Origin: Mycolicibacterium sp. P9-22
GTDB taxonomy: Bacteria > Actinomycetota > Actinomycetes > Mycobacteriales > Mycobacteriaceae
DNA: 64,000 bases
NCBI RefSeq assembly: GCF_008329585.1
Contig: NZ_NPKP01000010.1
Location: 1 to 64,000 of the forward strand
Direction of reading: 5' to 3'
Every line of letters begins with the position of its first letter. The stretch's first letter is position 1. Of the stretch, positions 42,043 through 51,315 are shown piece by piece. The notes beneath the pieces are model-generated. The model made no database searches. It saw nothing but the letters and a program-made list of their open reading frames with translations, and was not told where the DNA came from. Both the position numbers and the translations under genes were made by a program.

Positions 42043-42843
42043 ATGGCCACTTTCGACAGCCCACAGCCGATCACCGCGACCGTCGAGATATCGGCGGGAA
42101 CCGTCCGTGTCGCGGCGGCCGACCGCACGGACACGGTCGTCGAAGTCCGGCCTCGCGACGAGTCGCGTAGCCACGACGTCAAAGCCGCCGAGCAGGTGCG
42201 CATCGACTTTCGCGACGGCAGGCTCGTCGTGGCGAGCCCGCGTGGCTTCGCCCTGCCGCGTCGCGGAGCGGTCGTCATCGACATCGCACTGCCTTCGGGT
42301 TCGCACTTCTCGGCGGCAGTCTCCTCGGCCACTGTCACCGCCGACGGCGAGTACGGCGATTGCACGTTCGCTTCGGCCAGCGGCAATCTCACCATCGGTG
42401 CGGTGTCCGGAAATCTCAAGGCCGACACTGCTTCCGGGGATGTCCGTGCCACCTCGGCCACCTCGGCCACGGTGTCGACCGCCTCGGGCGATGTCCGTCT
42501 CGCCGAACTCGGTGGCGACATCAAGTTCCGCGCGGCCAGCGGCTCCCTGAGCGTGGGACGCCTGCAGGGCAATCTGAACGCGCAGACGGCATCGGGTGAC
42601 GTTGCCGTCACCGCGGCGGTCCGGGGCAGTATCTCCGCGCACACCAGCAGCGGTGAGGTGACCGTGGGAGTCGCCGAAGGTACGGCGGCACAACTGGATC
42701 TGCGCACCAACTCCGGCTCGGTGCGCAGCACGCTGAAGCCCTCCGACGGTCCGGCCGAAGGTGACGAGACCATCGTGGTGCAGGCGAGGACCGCGTCGGG
42801 CGATGTCATCGTGCAGCGCGCAGCGGGCCCCGCTGCTGCCTGA
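42043..42843 (+). CDS. DUF4097-family beta-helix protein
   Basis: A 266-residue protein at ATG 42043 after AGGGAGG. Repeated short beta units such as TASGDVRATS, STASGDVRLAEL, RAASGSLSVGRL and QTASGDVAVTAA with a period near 19-20 residues predict a beta-solenoid (DUF4097, adhesin-like). No signal peptide is present, so it is cytosolic. Role unknown; cotranscription with the RHH gene suggests a regulatory or envelope-stress link. Confidence 0.85.
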   Translation: MATFDSPQPITATVEISAGTVRVAAADRTDTVVEVRPRDESRSHDVKAAEQVRIDFRDGRLVVASPRGFALPRRGAVVIDIALPSGSHFSAAVSSATVTADGEYGDCTFASASGNLTIGAVSGNLKADTASGDVRATSATSATVSTASGDVRLAELGGDIKFRAASGSLSVGRLQGNLNAQTASGDVAVTAAVRGSISAHTSSGEVTVGVAEGTAAQLDLRTNSGSVRSTLKPSDGPAEGDETIVVQARTASGDVIVQRAAGPAAA

Positions 42844-42871
42844 GCGCACGCAGGCGACGCACAATGTTGCG

Positions 42872-43834
42872 ATGCTGCAATTACGGATACTGACTCCGGC
42901 AGAACTGAGTGCCGACGTGGTGCAGATCCTCGAGGCCGACCCCGGTGTGAGCGGACTGGCCGTCATGAAGGATGCCGCCATCCGGCCCGCCGGGGACCTG
43001 GTGCTGGCCGATATCGCGCGCGAGGCGGCCAATGACATCGTCGACCGGCTCCGCACGACGGGGGTGCATCGCGAGGGCACCATCGAAATCCAATCGGTGG
43101 ACACCTGGCTGTCGGGGAGCGCGCTCGACTGCGAAATGAAGACCCCGGGAAGCAGCGCCGACGCCGTGGTGTGGGCCGAGGTCACTCAGCGTTCCTACGA
43201 GGAGTCCGAACTCAACTGGAGCTACCTGACCTTCCTGACCCTCGCGACGGTGCTCGCCGCCATCGCCATCGTGGTGGATTCACAGATCCTGGTGATCGGC
43301 GCGATGATCCTGGGCCCGGAATTCGGGACCATCGCCGCGCTCGGGGTCGCCCTCGTCCGGCGGCGATTCGTCCTGTTGGGGCTCGCCATCCGCACCTTCG
43401 TGCTCGGATTCGTCGTGGCGATCGCCTGCACGATCGCGCTCGCTCTGGCCGGCCGGGCATTGGGATGGATCACCATCGACGATGTGACCGGGCCACGGCC
43501 GGCCACCCAATTCATCTACACGCCGGACAAGTGGTCGTTCATCGTCGCGGTCATCGCGGCCACCGCCGGTGTCCTGGCACTCACCTCGCGCAAATCCGGC
43601 GGGCTGACGGGCGTCCTGATTTCGGTCACCACCGTGCCCGCAGCCGGAAACATCGCATTGGGAGCGGCATTCGGCGTCGGCTCCGCTGTCTGGGGCAGCA
43701 CCCTGCAGCTGGTCGTCAACGTCCTGGGCATGGCGCTGGCGGGCTGGGCGGCGCTGGCCTTCCAGCAGGCGGTGTGGTCGCGCATCTCCATCCGCCGGGC
43801 CAGGTCGTTGGCCCGGCGCCGACGCATGCTCTGA
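42872..43834 (+). CDS. DUF389-family integral membrane protein
   Basis: A 320-residue protein at ATG 42872. The N-terminal about 100 residues form an ACT-like cytosolic domain (LQLRILTPAELSADVVQIL). Six or so helices follow, with the family motif VIGAMILGPEFGTIAALGVALV and later GVLISVTTVPAAGNIALGAAFG. The function of DUF389 is unknown; a small-molecule transporter has been guessed. It converges with the UspA gene, 1 bp between stops. Confidence 0.85.
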   Translation: MLQLRILTPAELSADVVQILEADPGVSGLAVMKDAAIRPAGDLVLADIAREAANDIVDRLRTTGVHREGTIEIQSVDTWLSGSALDCEMKTPGSSADAVVWAEVTQRSYEESELNWSYLTFLTLATVLAAIAIVVDSQILVIGAMILGPEFGTIAALGVALVRRRFVLLGLAIRTFVLGFVVAIACTIALALAGRALGWITIDDVTGPRPATQFIYTPDKWSFIVAVIAATAGVLALTSRKSGGLTGVLISVTTVPAAGNIALGAAFGVGSAVWGSTLQLVVNVLGMALAGWAALAFQQAVWSRISIRRARSLARRRRML

Positions 43835-43835
43835 C

Positions 43836-44720
43836 TCACGCCAGCCGGCGCGGCATGATCAGCGTGGGTACCGGCGCATGCCGCAGGATCTTCGCCGCGG
43901 CCGAACCCAGGAACACCTGAGCCACCGGACCGGCCGCACCCGAACCGAGCACCAGGATGTCGCCGGCGCCCCACTCGATCGCCTCCACCGCATCACGCCA
44001 GGTCGCGCCCGCCCCGATCACCACGTCGACCTCACGGCTGCCCAGACCCGAACGGACCGTCTCCAACTGGGCGGCGATCCCTTGTTGGGTGCTGCGGGCC
44101 CACTGCTTGACCACGAGGTCTTCGGCGGCGGTTTCGATGGCGCCGCTGAACATGGTCACCGGTCGCACGGTGAAGGACGCGATCCGCAGCCGGGCTGACC
44201 ACCGCTCGGCGAGTTCCGAGCTGGCCGCGACCAACCCGACCTGATCCGCCCGCCCGCCATAGGCCACGGTCAAGCGCCGAATGGCCCCATCCTGGGCGGG
44301 ATAGCCGCGCGGCGCGATGGCCACCGGAACGGCCGCGGTGTGCACCAGGCGATCGGTGACGCTGCCCAGGGCGATCCGCCCCAACGCGCCCGAGGACGAC
44401 GAGCCGACGACGACGGTGTCTGCTCCCACCTGAGTGGTGAGTTCAACCAGGCCGGCCGGCACCGAAGACGCCTGATGCACCACCTGCTGCACGTCCAGGT
44501 CGCCGGGGAGCTGGTCGGCCATCGCCGCCAGCGACTGCTGTGCGTGTTCCACAAGATGATCGAGGTAGTCCACCTCGAACATCTCCGGCTTCCGCGGCGA
44601 CGGGCTTTCGACGATCGCCGCCGCAACGATGCGCTCGCCGCTGGCCCGCGCGATCTGGGCGGCCAGGTGCAGCGGTGCCGGGCCGTGGCCGCTGGCACTG
44701 AAACCCGCGATGATCGTCAT
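43836..44720 (-). CDS. Tandem-domain universal stress protein
   Basis: A 294-residue protein with two Usp domains. ATG 44720 overlaps the permease stop (TGATG). Domain 1 has VVGSSSSGALGRIALGSVTDRLVHTAAVPV, the ATP-binding G-2x-G-9x-G-S/T pattern split over two lines of the fold. Domain 2 ends VLGSGAAGPVAQVFLGSAAAKILRHAPVP. It may regulate the neighbouring permease, which has its own Usp-like tail. Confidence 0.88.
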   Translation of the reverse strand: MTIIAGFSASGHGPAPLHLAAQIARASGERIVAAAIVESPSPRKPEMFEVDYLDHLVEHAQQSLAAMADQLPGDLDVQQVVHQASSVPAGLVELTTQVGADTVVVGSSSSGALGRIALGSVTDRLVHTAAVPVAIAPRGYPAQDGAIRRLTVAYGGRADQVGLVAASSELAERWSARLRIASFTVRPVTMFSGAIETAAEDLVVKQWARSTQQGIAAQLETVRSGLGSREVDVVIGAGATWRDAVEAIEWGAGDILVLGSGAAGPVAQVFLGSAAAKILRHAPVPTLIMPRRLA

Positions 44721-46540
44721 CACGGGACCTCTTCGGCCACAACCGGTGTCGCGACAACGTGTGTCACGGGCACGTTGAACTGGGCGCGGGCGCGGTCCAC
44801 CACGTCGAACCGCTGCCAAACCGAGAATTCCGGCGGCAGCGTCGCGATCACGATCTGGTCCGGGTGGAACTGTGCCACGGCGTGTTCCAGCGCGCGCAGC
44901 GGCCTCTCGTCGCCCAATTCTCCTTGCGCCTGCAGGTTTTGGCTCCGCAACGAAGACAGTGTGGTGTCGAGCCTGGCTTGTGCTGCCTCCCTTGTGGCTT
45001 CGGTGACGTCACGCGGCCCGTGGGTCGCCGCGGCTCCAGTATCGACGGGACTGACCGGCACCACCACCATGTACTCGGCGTCCCGGTCCGCGCCGATGCG
45101 CCCCAGTTCCCCGAGCAGCTCGTCGGAGTTGACGGTCTGATTGGCCAGCACGAGCACGCGGTGCGGCGGGCCGGTGGCCACCTCGTCGGGTGCCGACGGA
45201 CGTCGTTTCACAAACCATTTGTTCACCGCCCAGAGCACGATGACGACCGCCCAGGACAGCAGGCTGAGCACCAATTGGGATCGCAGCGCGGTATCTATGT
45301 ACATCTGCACCAGGATGGCCAGAATTCCCAGCGCCGTCAGCACGGAAAGCACTGGGAACAGCCACATTTTCACCCTGAGCTCGGAATCCGGGGTGCGGTA
45401 ACGCAACACGATCTGCGAGATCGTGATGAGCAGGTAGACGAAGAGGATGATCGCGCCGCTGGAGTTGAGCAGGAACGCGAATATGGTGTTGGGGGACACC
45501 GCGGCAGCGATGACGCACAGGAATCCGATGACCGAGGAGGCCAGGATCGCATTGGCCGGGACCCCGCGCCGGGTCACCTTGACCAGCGCCGGCGGCGCCT
45601 CCCGGCGCGCGGCGAGCACGAACAACATCCGGGAGGCGGTGTACAGGCCCGAGTTCAGGCAGCTCAGGACGGCGGTCAACACGACGGCGTTCATCACATG
45701 GTCGGCATAAGGAATGCCCATCTCGGTGAACGCCGCGACAAACGGCGATGCGGCCACGCTCTCGTCGTTCCACGGCACGATGGTGACGAGCACGAACACC
45801 GCGCCCACGTAGAACACCAGGATTCGCAGGATCACCGAGTTGGCGGCTTTTGCCACGGCCCGTTCCGGATCCGCTGACTCCGCCGCCGCGATGGTCGCGA
45901 TCTCCGCGCCCACCATCGAGAAGATCACGGTGACGATGCCGACCGTGATCACGCCGAAGCCCAATGGCATGAACCCGCCGTGACTCGTCAGATTGGAGAA
46001 GTCGGCGGACTTGTCCGGCCACAATCCGAAGATGAACGCCATACCGAGCGCGATGAACGCGATGATCGCGGCCACCTTGATGCCGGCGAACCAGAACTCG
46101 AACTCCCCGTAGGACGCCACCGAGAACAGGTTGGTCGCCGTCATCAACACCATGAAGATCAACGCCGAGAGCCACAGCGGGACGTCCATCCAGTACTGGA
46201 TGATCTTGGCGCCCGCGATCGCCTCGAATCCGACGACGATGACCCAGAAATACCAGTACAGCCACCCGACCGAGAATCCGGCCCAGTGTCCCAGCGCCTT
46301 TCGGGAGTAGTCGGCGAAGGAACCGGTGGACGGATTCGCCACGGCCATCTCGGCCAGCATCCTCATCACCATGATGATCAGCACCCCGGCCATCCCGTAG
46401 GTGAGGAAGACGCCTGGTCCGGTATCGCCGATGACCACGCCGGACCCGACGAACAGTCCCGCACCGATGACACCGCCGATCGCGATCATCGTCAGCTGGC
46501 GCTGACTGAGCGCCTTCTTGAGAGTGGGTGCCTCGCTCAT
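44720..46540 (-). CDS. APC amino-acid permease with C-terminal Usp-like domain
   Basis: A 606-residue transporter; ATG 46540 follows GGAGG. Residues 1-455 are an APC permease of the AAT/GabP type with 12 helices; MIAIGGVIGAGLFVGSG is helix 1 and FSMVGAEIATIAAAESADP helix 6. The last about 130 residues (HRVLVLANQTVNSDELLGEL... QFHPDQIVIATLPP) are a soluble Usp-like alpha/beta domain. Amino acids such as GABA or basic residues are probable substrates. It is coupled to the UspA gene. Confidence 0.87.
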   Translation of the reverse strand: MSEAPTLKKALSQRQLTMIAIGGVIGAGLFVGSGVVIGDTGPGVFLTYGMAGVLIIMVMRMLAEMAVANPSTGSFADYSRKALGHWAGFSVGWLYWYFWVIVVGFEAIAGAKIIQYWMDVPLWLSALIFMVLMTATNLFSVASYGEFEFWFAGIKVAAIIAFIALGMAFIFGLWPDKSADFSNLTSHGGFMPLGFGVITVGIVTVIFSMVGAEIATIAAAESADPERAVAKAANSVILRILVFYVGAVFVLVTIVPWNDESVAASPFVAAFTEMGIPYADHVMNAVVLTAVLSCLNSGLYTASRMLFVLAARREAPPALVKVTRRGVPANAILASSVIGFLCVIAAAVSPNTIFAFLLNSSGAIILFVYLLITISQIVLRYRTPDSELRVKMWLFPVLSVLTALGILAILVQMYIDTALRSQLVLSLLSWAVVIVLWAVNKWFVKRRPSAPDEVATGPPHRVLVLANQTVNSDELLGELGRIGADRDAEYMVVVPVSPVDTGAAATHGPRDVTEATREAAQARLDTTLSSLRSQNLQAQGELGDERPLRALEHAVAQFHPDQIVIATLPPEFSVWQRFDVVDRARAQFNVPVTHVVATPVVAEEVP

Positions 46541-46638
46541 GGGAACCTCCGACGCCGTCAGGATGAAGCCAACCGGGCTTGAGTACCCATGGTGATCCAA
46601 ATCACATCGCAATGGGCGAGAACCGCGGCTTCATATCG

Positions 46639-47532
46639 TCAACGTGGCGCGGCGGCGGCCATCGGATCGGTCCCGGCCGTGTCCTCCGGATGACGCCGCG
46701 TCGCCAGCACGCATCCGGCGAGGATGAGCGTCAGCGCGCCGACATTCCAGACGTTCAGTGGTTCGTCGAGCACGATGACCCCCGCGGCGAGCGCCACGGC
46801 GGGATTCACATAGGTGAACACCAGCGCCCGCGCCGCCCCGACCTCGCGAATCAGCGCGAAGAACACGATGAAGGCGAGCGCGGTGCAGATCACCCCGAGG
46901 GCGGCAAGTGCCAGCAGTACCCGGGTGGACGGCCACGCGTCCGGCCACGTCGCCACCGCCGGGGCGGCGTACACCGCGGCGGCGAACGTCAGGCACACGG
47001 CGGTCATCGGCAAGGCCGGCACGTCCGCCAGTCGTCGCGCGGCGATCAACGGGGCAATCGCATAGCAGAGCGCGACCAACAGCACTTCGATGATCGGCCA
47101 GGTGCTCCCGCCGAGGTGCGGACCGGCCAGCACCGCCACCCCGGAGAAGCCGATCGCGAGCCCGAGAATCCGCCTGCCGCCGAGCTTTTCGCCACCGCTC
47201 ACGCGGTCCAGTACCGCGGCAAAGATCGGCGCCGCCGCGATGAGCAAACCCGTCATCGAACTGGTCAGGTGGCGTTCGGCATCCGCGAGCAGCCACCACG
47301 CCGCGATGATCTCGAAGAATGCGAAGCCCAACAACGCCGGCCAGTGACGGCGCACGATCGCCCAGGTCCGGCGCGAGAACGCGAGCGGCAGCAGTACCGC
47401 GGCGCCGATCGCGACGCGCACGAACACGAGGACGGGGACAGACACCCCGTCGACCGCGATCTTGATCAACAGATACGGGACACCCCAGATGACACTCATC
47501 GCCAGGAACAGGACCCAGCCGCGTGACCCCAC
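46639..47532 (-). CDS. EamA/DMT-superfamily transporter
   Basis: A 297-residue protein with ten helices in two EamA repeats; GTG 47532. FLAMSVIWGVPYLLIKIAVDG begins repeat 1 and the second repeat includes FFALIREVGAARALVFTYVNPAVALAAG. The substrate could be metabolites or drugs; no further hint. It is divergent from a small cytosolic protein gene. Confidence 0.87.
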   Translation of the reverse strand: MGSRGWVLFLAMSVIWGVPYLLIKIAVDGVSVPVLVFVRVAIGAAVLLPLAFSRRTWAIVRRHWPALLGFAFFEIIAAWWLLADAERHLTSSMTGLLIAAAPIFAAVLDRVSGGEKLGGRRILGLAIGFSGVAVLAGPHLGGSTWPIIEVLLVALCYAIAPLIAARRLADVPALPMTAVCLTFAAAVYAAPAVATWPDAWPSTRVLLALAALGVICTALAFIVFFALIREVGAARALVFTYVNPAVALAAGVIVLDEPLNVWNVGALTLILAGCVLATRRHPEDTAGTDPMAAAAPR

Positions 47533-47629
47533 GGCGGCAGTCTACGAGTTGCCACCGACACTCCGGTTCGCCGTGGACACCGGGGAACCCGTCGGTGTTC
47601 GTCGGCGGCATACGCGTGAGAATGCAACT

Positions 47630-47893
47630 ATGTGTGGGATGGCCGAGAACGACACCGACGAGTCCGCGAATATCGCCCAAGCGCGGCTGCTGCTCGGGGC
47701 GCTGTGGGAACAGGTGGAAGACACCTCGCGCAAGATCGAGGAAGAAGAGGCACGGGTCGCCCGCAGGCCGGCCGGCTCACCTGCCCGCCCCCACCGGGTG
47801 AACACCGCGCAACTGCGCAAAGAGCTTTATCAGTTGCACGGCATGATCGACGGGATCAACCGCAGATTCCCGCAGATCGCCACGGGCGTGTGA
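47630..47893 (+). CDS. Small helical cytosolic protein
   Basis: ATG 47630 (or 47639) gives 84-87 residues: an acidic start (MAENDTDES), then charged helices (LLLGALWEQVEDTSRKIEEEE and RKELYQLHGMIDGINRRF). No family is recognised. It is followed after 42 bp by a small lipoprotein gene. Confidence 0.6.
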   Translation: MCGMAENDTDESANIAQARLLLGALWEQVEDTSRKIEEEEARVARRPAGSPARPHRVNTAQLRKELYQLHGMIDGINRRFPQIATGV

Positions 47894-47935
47894 CCATTGC
47901 CGTCGGGAGGCCCTTGCGCAGGAGGGGGATCGGCG

Positions 47936-48187
47936 GTGCGGATGGTTCCGATCGCTCTGGTGGGTGCGCTGGTCATGGTGTCCGCGGCCGGCTGCGCCGA
48001 TGAGAACTTCATCCGTGACGTGGAAGCCCGGTGGTGTGAACTGTCCGGCGCTGACTGCGCGCCGCCACCGCCGCTGCGGCCGCCCGTCCTGAACCAGCCG
48101 GATGACGGCTACCGCCCGGCGGGCCCCGGCTATCTGATCCCGCCGATCTCCCCGCCGCCACCTGCGCTGGGCGCAGACGGTCGGTAG
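47936..48187 (+). CDS. Small Pro-rich lipoprotein
   Basis: GTG 47936 follows AGGAGGGGGA. The 83-residue product has a signal ending VSAAGCADE (lipobox AAGC), one further cysteine pair (RWCELSGADC) and a proline-rich tail (PPPPLRPP...ISPPPPAL). Secreted and anchored. Function unknown. Confidence 0.65.
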   Translation: MRMVPIALVGALVMVSAAGCADENFIRDVEARWCELSGADCAPPPPLRPPVLNQPDDGYRPAGPGYLIPPISPPPPALGADGR

Positions 48188-48344
48188 CGTTCAATAAGTC
48201 TGTAGCCGAACGTATTTCGTTCCGTTATCGGATGCACAGCGGGCGCCTAATCTCAGCACAGTGGCGACCCAAACGACAACCATAGCGTCCTTTTTGTGTG
48301 GCGGTGAGTGCCGCGTGAACACACGCGAATGAATGGAGTCGCCC

Positions 48345-48644
48345 ATGTTGCTCACTCGTCGGACTGCCGCCCCGATCCTTGCCGGCGGTATCGCCCTGGC
48401 CGGTCTGCTCGGCGTGGGACTCGGCACAGCGAGCGCCGATCCCGGCCGGCCCTGCGGGCAGCCCAACGCGCAGGCCTGCGCCCCCGCACCGCAGAACAAC
48501 AACAACTGGCAGGGACGCAACATCGACCAGGCCCGCAACGATCACCAGCCCTTCATGCACAACGGCCAGCGGGTGGAGCCGATGCGTGCGGGTAATGGTG
48601 ACGGCTGGGGATTCTGGTTCCTCGGCCAGTGGATTCGTCTCTGA
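48345..48644 (+). CDS. Small secreted mycobacterial protein
   Basis: ATG 48345, preceded by GGAG, encodes 99 residues with a clear Sec signal (ILAGGIALAGLLGVGLGTASA, split by its arginines upstream) cut before DPGRPCG. The mature part has one cysteine pair, an Asn run (QNNNNW) and a Trp/aromatic C-terminus ending QWIRL. It resembles small exported mycobacterial proteins of unknown role. Confidence 0.72.
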   Translation: MLLTRRTAAPILAGGIALAGLLGVGLGTASADPGRPCGQPNAQACAPAPQNNNNWQGRNIDQARNDHQPFMHNGQRVEPMRAGNGDGWGFWFLGQWIRL

Positions 48645-48720
48645 GACGGCGCGCCACGGGCCGATCGGGCGCCCGCCGGGGGATGATACGGATGTGGTTG
48701 CTGATACAAATGTGATCAAT

Positions 48721-49446
48721 GTGAACTCATCGGCCGCGGCTGCCGACCCGCAGCCCGACGCTCCGACCGCCGCTGAGGCCGCGGCTCCTGCTTCCGGGCA
48801 GCCCGCGGCGCAGCAGCGTGCATGGTCGATGCCGAAGGCCCCGGTGAGTCGCAAGCAGGTCGACGACTTCGGTCGCACCGTCGCCACGGGGACGGTCGCT
48901 GCCGCATCGGTCGTCGGCAAGGCGGTCGCCGGTATCACACGATTCTCAGCACACCTGTTCGCCCAGATCTGGCGGGCCATCGAAGCGGTGCCGGCCGTCG
49001 TCCAGGTCCTGGCCGTGTTCGCCGTCCTCATGCTGCTCGGCGTCGTCGGCTCGATCGCTGCGGCCGGCACGCCGGCATTGGTCTGCAGCGTCGTGGTCGT
49101 CCCGGTCTGCTCGATCACCATCGGCGCGCTCGGGCACCGCTGGTTCAGCAGGAGTCCTGCCGAACCGGCGGTTACCGAGTCCGACCTGTCCCGCTCGGTG
49201 GTCTACGTCGACCGGAAGCTGACGCTGGCGCTCAACTCGCTCGGCTCCGAACGGCATCAGCAGGCGGTCATCGCGTTGTTCCAGGCCAAGACGGCCGTCG
49301 AACTCGCGTTGGGCACCGAACGCGACGAAGCAGACCGCGACAACGCGCCCGTCCAGGTCGACGCGTACCGCATGCGGCCCCGCATCCAGGCCGGGTCGGC
49401 CTCCAAAACGGCTATGTCAGAGAGCAATTCCCTGGCGGCTTCGTGA
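48721..49446 (+). CDS. Membrane protein of unknown function
   Basis: GTG 48721 (a GTG at 48712 is also possible) gives 241 residues. An Ala/Pro-rich disordered region (about 1-45) precedes a helical amphipathic segment, two closely spaced membrane helices (VLAVFAVLMLLGVVGSIAA and ALVCSVVVVPVCSITIGALG), and a cytosolic helix (RHQQAVIALFQAKTAVELAL). The next gene starts within its stop. No family recognised. Confidence 0.6.
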   Translation: MNSSAAAADPQPDAPTAAEAAAPASGQPAAQQRAWSMPKAPVSRKQVDDFGRTVATGTVAAASVVGKAVAGITRFSAHLFAQIWRAIEAVPAVVQVLAVFAVLMLLGVVGSIAAAGTPALVCSVVVVPVCSITIGALGHRWFSRSPAEPAVTESDLSRSVVYVDRKLTLALNSLGSERHQQAVIALFQAKTAVELALGTERDEADRDNAPVQVDAYRMRPRIQAGSASKTAMSESNSLAAS

Positions 49447-49826
49447 AGGCGCAGCCGATCACCGGTCAGGTCGCCCTGATCGAGGACGACTACACGCTCG
49501 TCATCAACCGCGGTGCGGAGTGCGGCCTGGCGGTCGGCATGATCTTCGCGGTGATGTCCGGTGCCGGCCAGGTGATCACCGATCCCGAATCGGGCAGGGA
49601 GCTCGGCAGACTCAGCCGGGAGAAGCTCCGGGTCCGGGTGTTCGACGTGCAACCGTTGTTCGCCCGCGCCCACACCTTCGTCGACACCGGCGATTTCCAC
49701 GGCCTGCTGGGGCTGCCCTTCTTCGAGCAGCCCCAGGAGGACGTCGTCACCGTGGATGTCGGGGACAGCGTCGAGCTCGTGGCCGGACATCAGGGCGCCG
49801 GCCGGGATACCGGCACCGCCGGCTGA
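49443..49826 (+). CDS. Small beta-rich domain protein (FlgT-C-like)
   Basis: GTG 49443 overlaps the previous stop (GTGA). The 127-residue product reads GQVALIEDDYTLVINRGAECGL then VGMIFAVM and TDPESGRELG, the pattern of small beta-barrel domains like the C-terminal part of FlgT. No signal is present. It presumably acts with the membrane protein encoded just upstream. Confidence 0.6.
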   Translation: MKAQPITGQVALIEDDYTLVINRGAECGLAVGMIFAVMSGAGQVITDPESGRELGRLSREKLRVRVFDVQPLFARAHTFVDTGDFHGLLGLPFFEQPQEDVVTVDVGDSVELVAGHQGAGRDTGTAG

Positions 49827-49907
49827 TCACCACCGGCCTGTAACGCTTCGCCCTCGACACCACACTCCCTGTGCATCACCCGTTCACGGAATGCAAGGGA
49901 GTCGGAC

Positions 49908-50414
49908 ATGACCGTCACACAGGACCCACGATTCATCCGCGCCGAGTCGGCGCTCGCCGACATCGGCGGCCACGCCGCACGGTATGGCCTGGTGGTGGTG
50001 CTCGGCTGGATCGGTGCGCTGAAATTCACCTCCTACGAGGCGCACGGCATCGAACCGTTGGTCGCCAACAGCCCGCTGATGAGCTGGGTGTACGACATCT
50101 TCTCGGTGACTACGTTCTCGTCGATGCTGGGCGTGCTGGAACTGACGACGGCCGCGCTGCTGGCCGTCAAACCGTGGCTGCCGCGGCTCTCGGCGCTCGG
50201 CAGCATCGTGGCCATCGGCCTGTTCGCCGCCACCCTCAGCTTCCTGTTCACCACACCCGGTGTCGGTGAGGCCTCGGCCGGCGGTTTCCCGGTGCTGTCC
50301 TCGACCGGACAATTCTTGATCAAAGACGTTGCTTTGATCGGCATCTCATTGTGGACCCTGGCTGATGCGTTGGCCGCGGCACGTCGGCAAACCGGTCATG
50401 TGAGCCTGCGCTGA
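49908..50414 (+). CDS. RclC/YkgB-like DUF417 membrane protein
   Basis: A 168-residue DUF417 protein with four helices, ATG 49908. LVVVLGWIGALKFTSYEAHGIEPLVANSP is split across helix 1 and the first loop, and STGQFLIKDVALIGIS is the conserved end. E. coli RclC belongs to this family and takes part in reactive-chlorine resistance. An ECF sigma factor starts 19 bp downstream. Confidence 0.85.
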   Translation: MTVTQDPRFIRAESALADIGGHAARYGLVVVLGWIGALKFTSYEAHGIEPLVANSPLMSWVYDIFSVTTFSSMLGVLELTTAALLAVKPWLPRLSALGSIVAIGLFAATLSFLFTTPGVGEASAGGFPVLSSTGQFLIKDVALIGISLWTLADALAAARRQTGHVSLR

Positions 50415-50433
50415 GCCGTACGCTGACGCCAGC

Positions 50434-51069
50434 ATGACGGTATCGACAGCAGGCGAGGACAGCCTCGTCACCGCACTCAGACGCGGCGACGAGGATGCCT
50501 TCGCGGCACTGGTCGAGCGGCACACTCCGTCGATGCTGCGGGTTGCGGCCGGCTATGTGCCCAATCGCGAGGATGCCGAAGAGGTCGTCCAGGAGACCTG
50601 GATCGCCCTGCTGAAGGGCCTGGACGGCTTCCAGGGGCGATCATCTTTGCGCACATGGCTTTTCACCGTTCTGGTGAACATCGCCAAGACACGCGGTGTG
50701 CGGGAGCGCAGGGAGACCGACGTGCAGGTGCTGGCCTTCACCGGAGGCACGGTCGACCCGGCGCGGTTCCGGGAGGCGGGCCAGGAGTGGGCCGGTCACT
50801 GGAAGGAGCACCGGGCACCGGAGTCGTTTCCGGACACCCCGGAGGGCTCGGTGCTCGGTGACGAGCTGATCGCGGTGACCCGCCTCGAACTGGACAAACT
50901 GCCTGCGCGGCAACGAGAAGTGGTGACCATGCGCGATGTGCTGGGAATGGAGTCCGCCGAGGTGAGTGCGCTGCTCGGCATCAGCGCTGCCAACCAGCGA
51001 GTGTTGTTGCACCGTGGCCGCGCCGCGGTGCGGCAGGCACTCGAGGACTATGTGAAGGAGTCGGTGTGA
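50434..51069 (+). CDS. ECF sigma factor
   Basis: A 211-residue sigma-70 of the ECF class. Region 2 has RHTPSMLRVAAGYVPNREDAEEV and VQETWIALLKGLDGF; region 4 has LPARQREVVTMRDVLGMESAEV and SALLGISAANQRVLLHRGRAAV. The linker between them is longer than usual (about 55 residues with RFREAGQEWAGHWKEH). It is coupled to a zinc anti-sigma gene (GTGA overlap), and likely autoregulated with the RclC-like gene as target. Confidence 0.92.
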   Translation: MTVSTAGEDSLVTALRRGDEDAFAALVERHTPSMLRVAAGYVPNREDAEEVVQETWIALLKGLDGFQGRSSLRTWLFTVLVNIAKTRGVRERRETDVQVLAFTGGTVDPARFREAGQEWAGHWKEHRAPESFPDTPEGSVLGDELIAVTRLELDKLPARQREVVTMRDVLGMESAEVSALLGISAANQRVLLHRGRAAVRQALEDYVKESV

Positions 51070-51308
51070 GCGGCATCGAACCGATGGACTGCAACGAATT
51101 GGTGGAACTGGTGACCGCCTATCTCGACGATGCGCTGGATCTGGACACCAGGGCACGCTTTGACGTCCACCTGACCGAATGCGACGGCTGCGACAACTAT
51201 TTGCAGCAGCTGCGCACCACTGTGGAGACCCTCGGCAAGGTAGGTGGCGATGAACTCGACCCGGCGTTTCGGGACCGATTGATGACGGCGTTCCGCGACT
51301 GGCGATGA
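51066..51308 (+). CDS. Zinc-binding anti-sigma factor (ZAS domain)
   Basis: An 80-residue protein, GTG 51066. The ZAS motif H-x3-C-x2-C reads HLTECDGC, with an earlier cysteine in MDCNELVELVTAYLDDAL. There is no membrane helix, so it is a soluble redox- or metal-responsive anti-sigma, like RsrA. It should hold the ECF sigma factor until oxidation. A flavoprotein follows after 7 bp. Confidence 0.9.
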   Translation: MSGIEPMDCNELVELVTAYLDDALDLDTRARFDVHLTECDGCDNYLQQLRTTVETLGKVGGDELDPAFRDRLMTAFRDWR

Positions 51309-51315
51309 CGAGCAG

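Noticed and set aside
46583..46588. SigF-like -10 (GGGTAC) upstream of the permease
   Set aside because: No acceptable -35 at the right distance.
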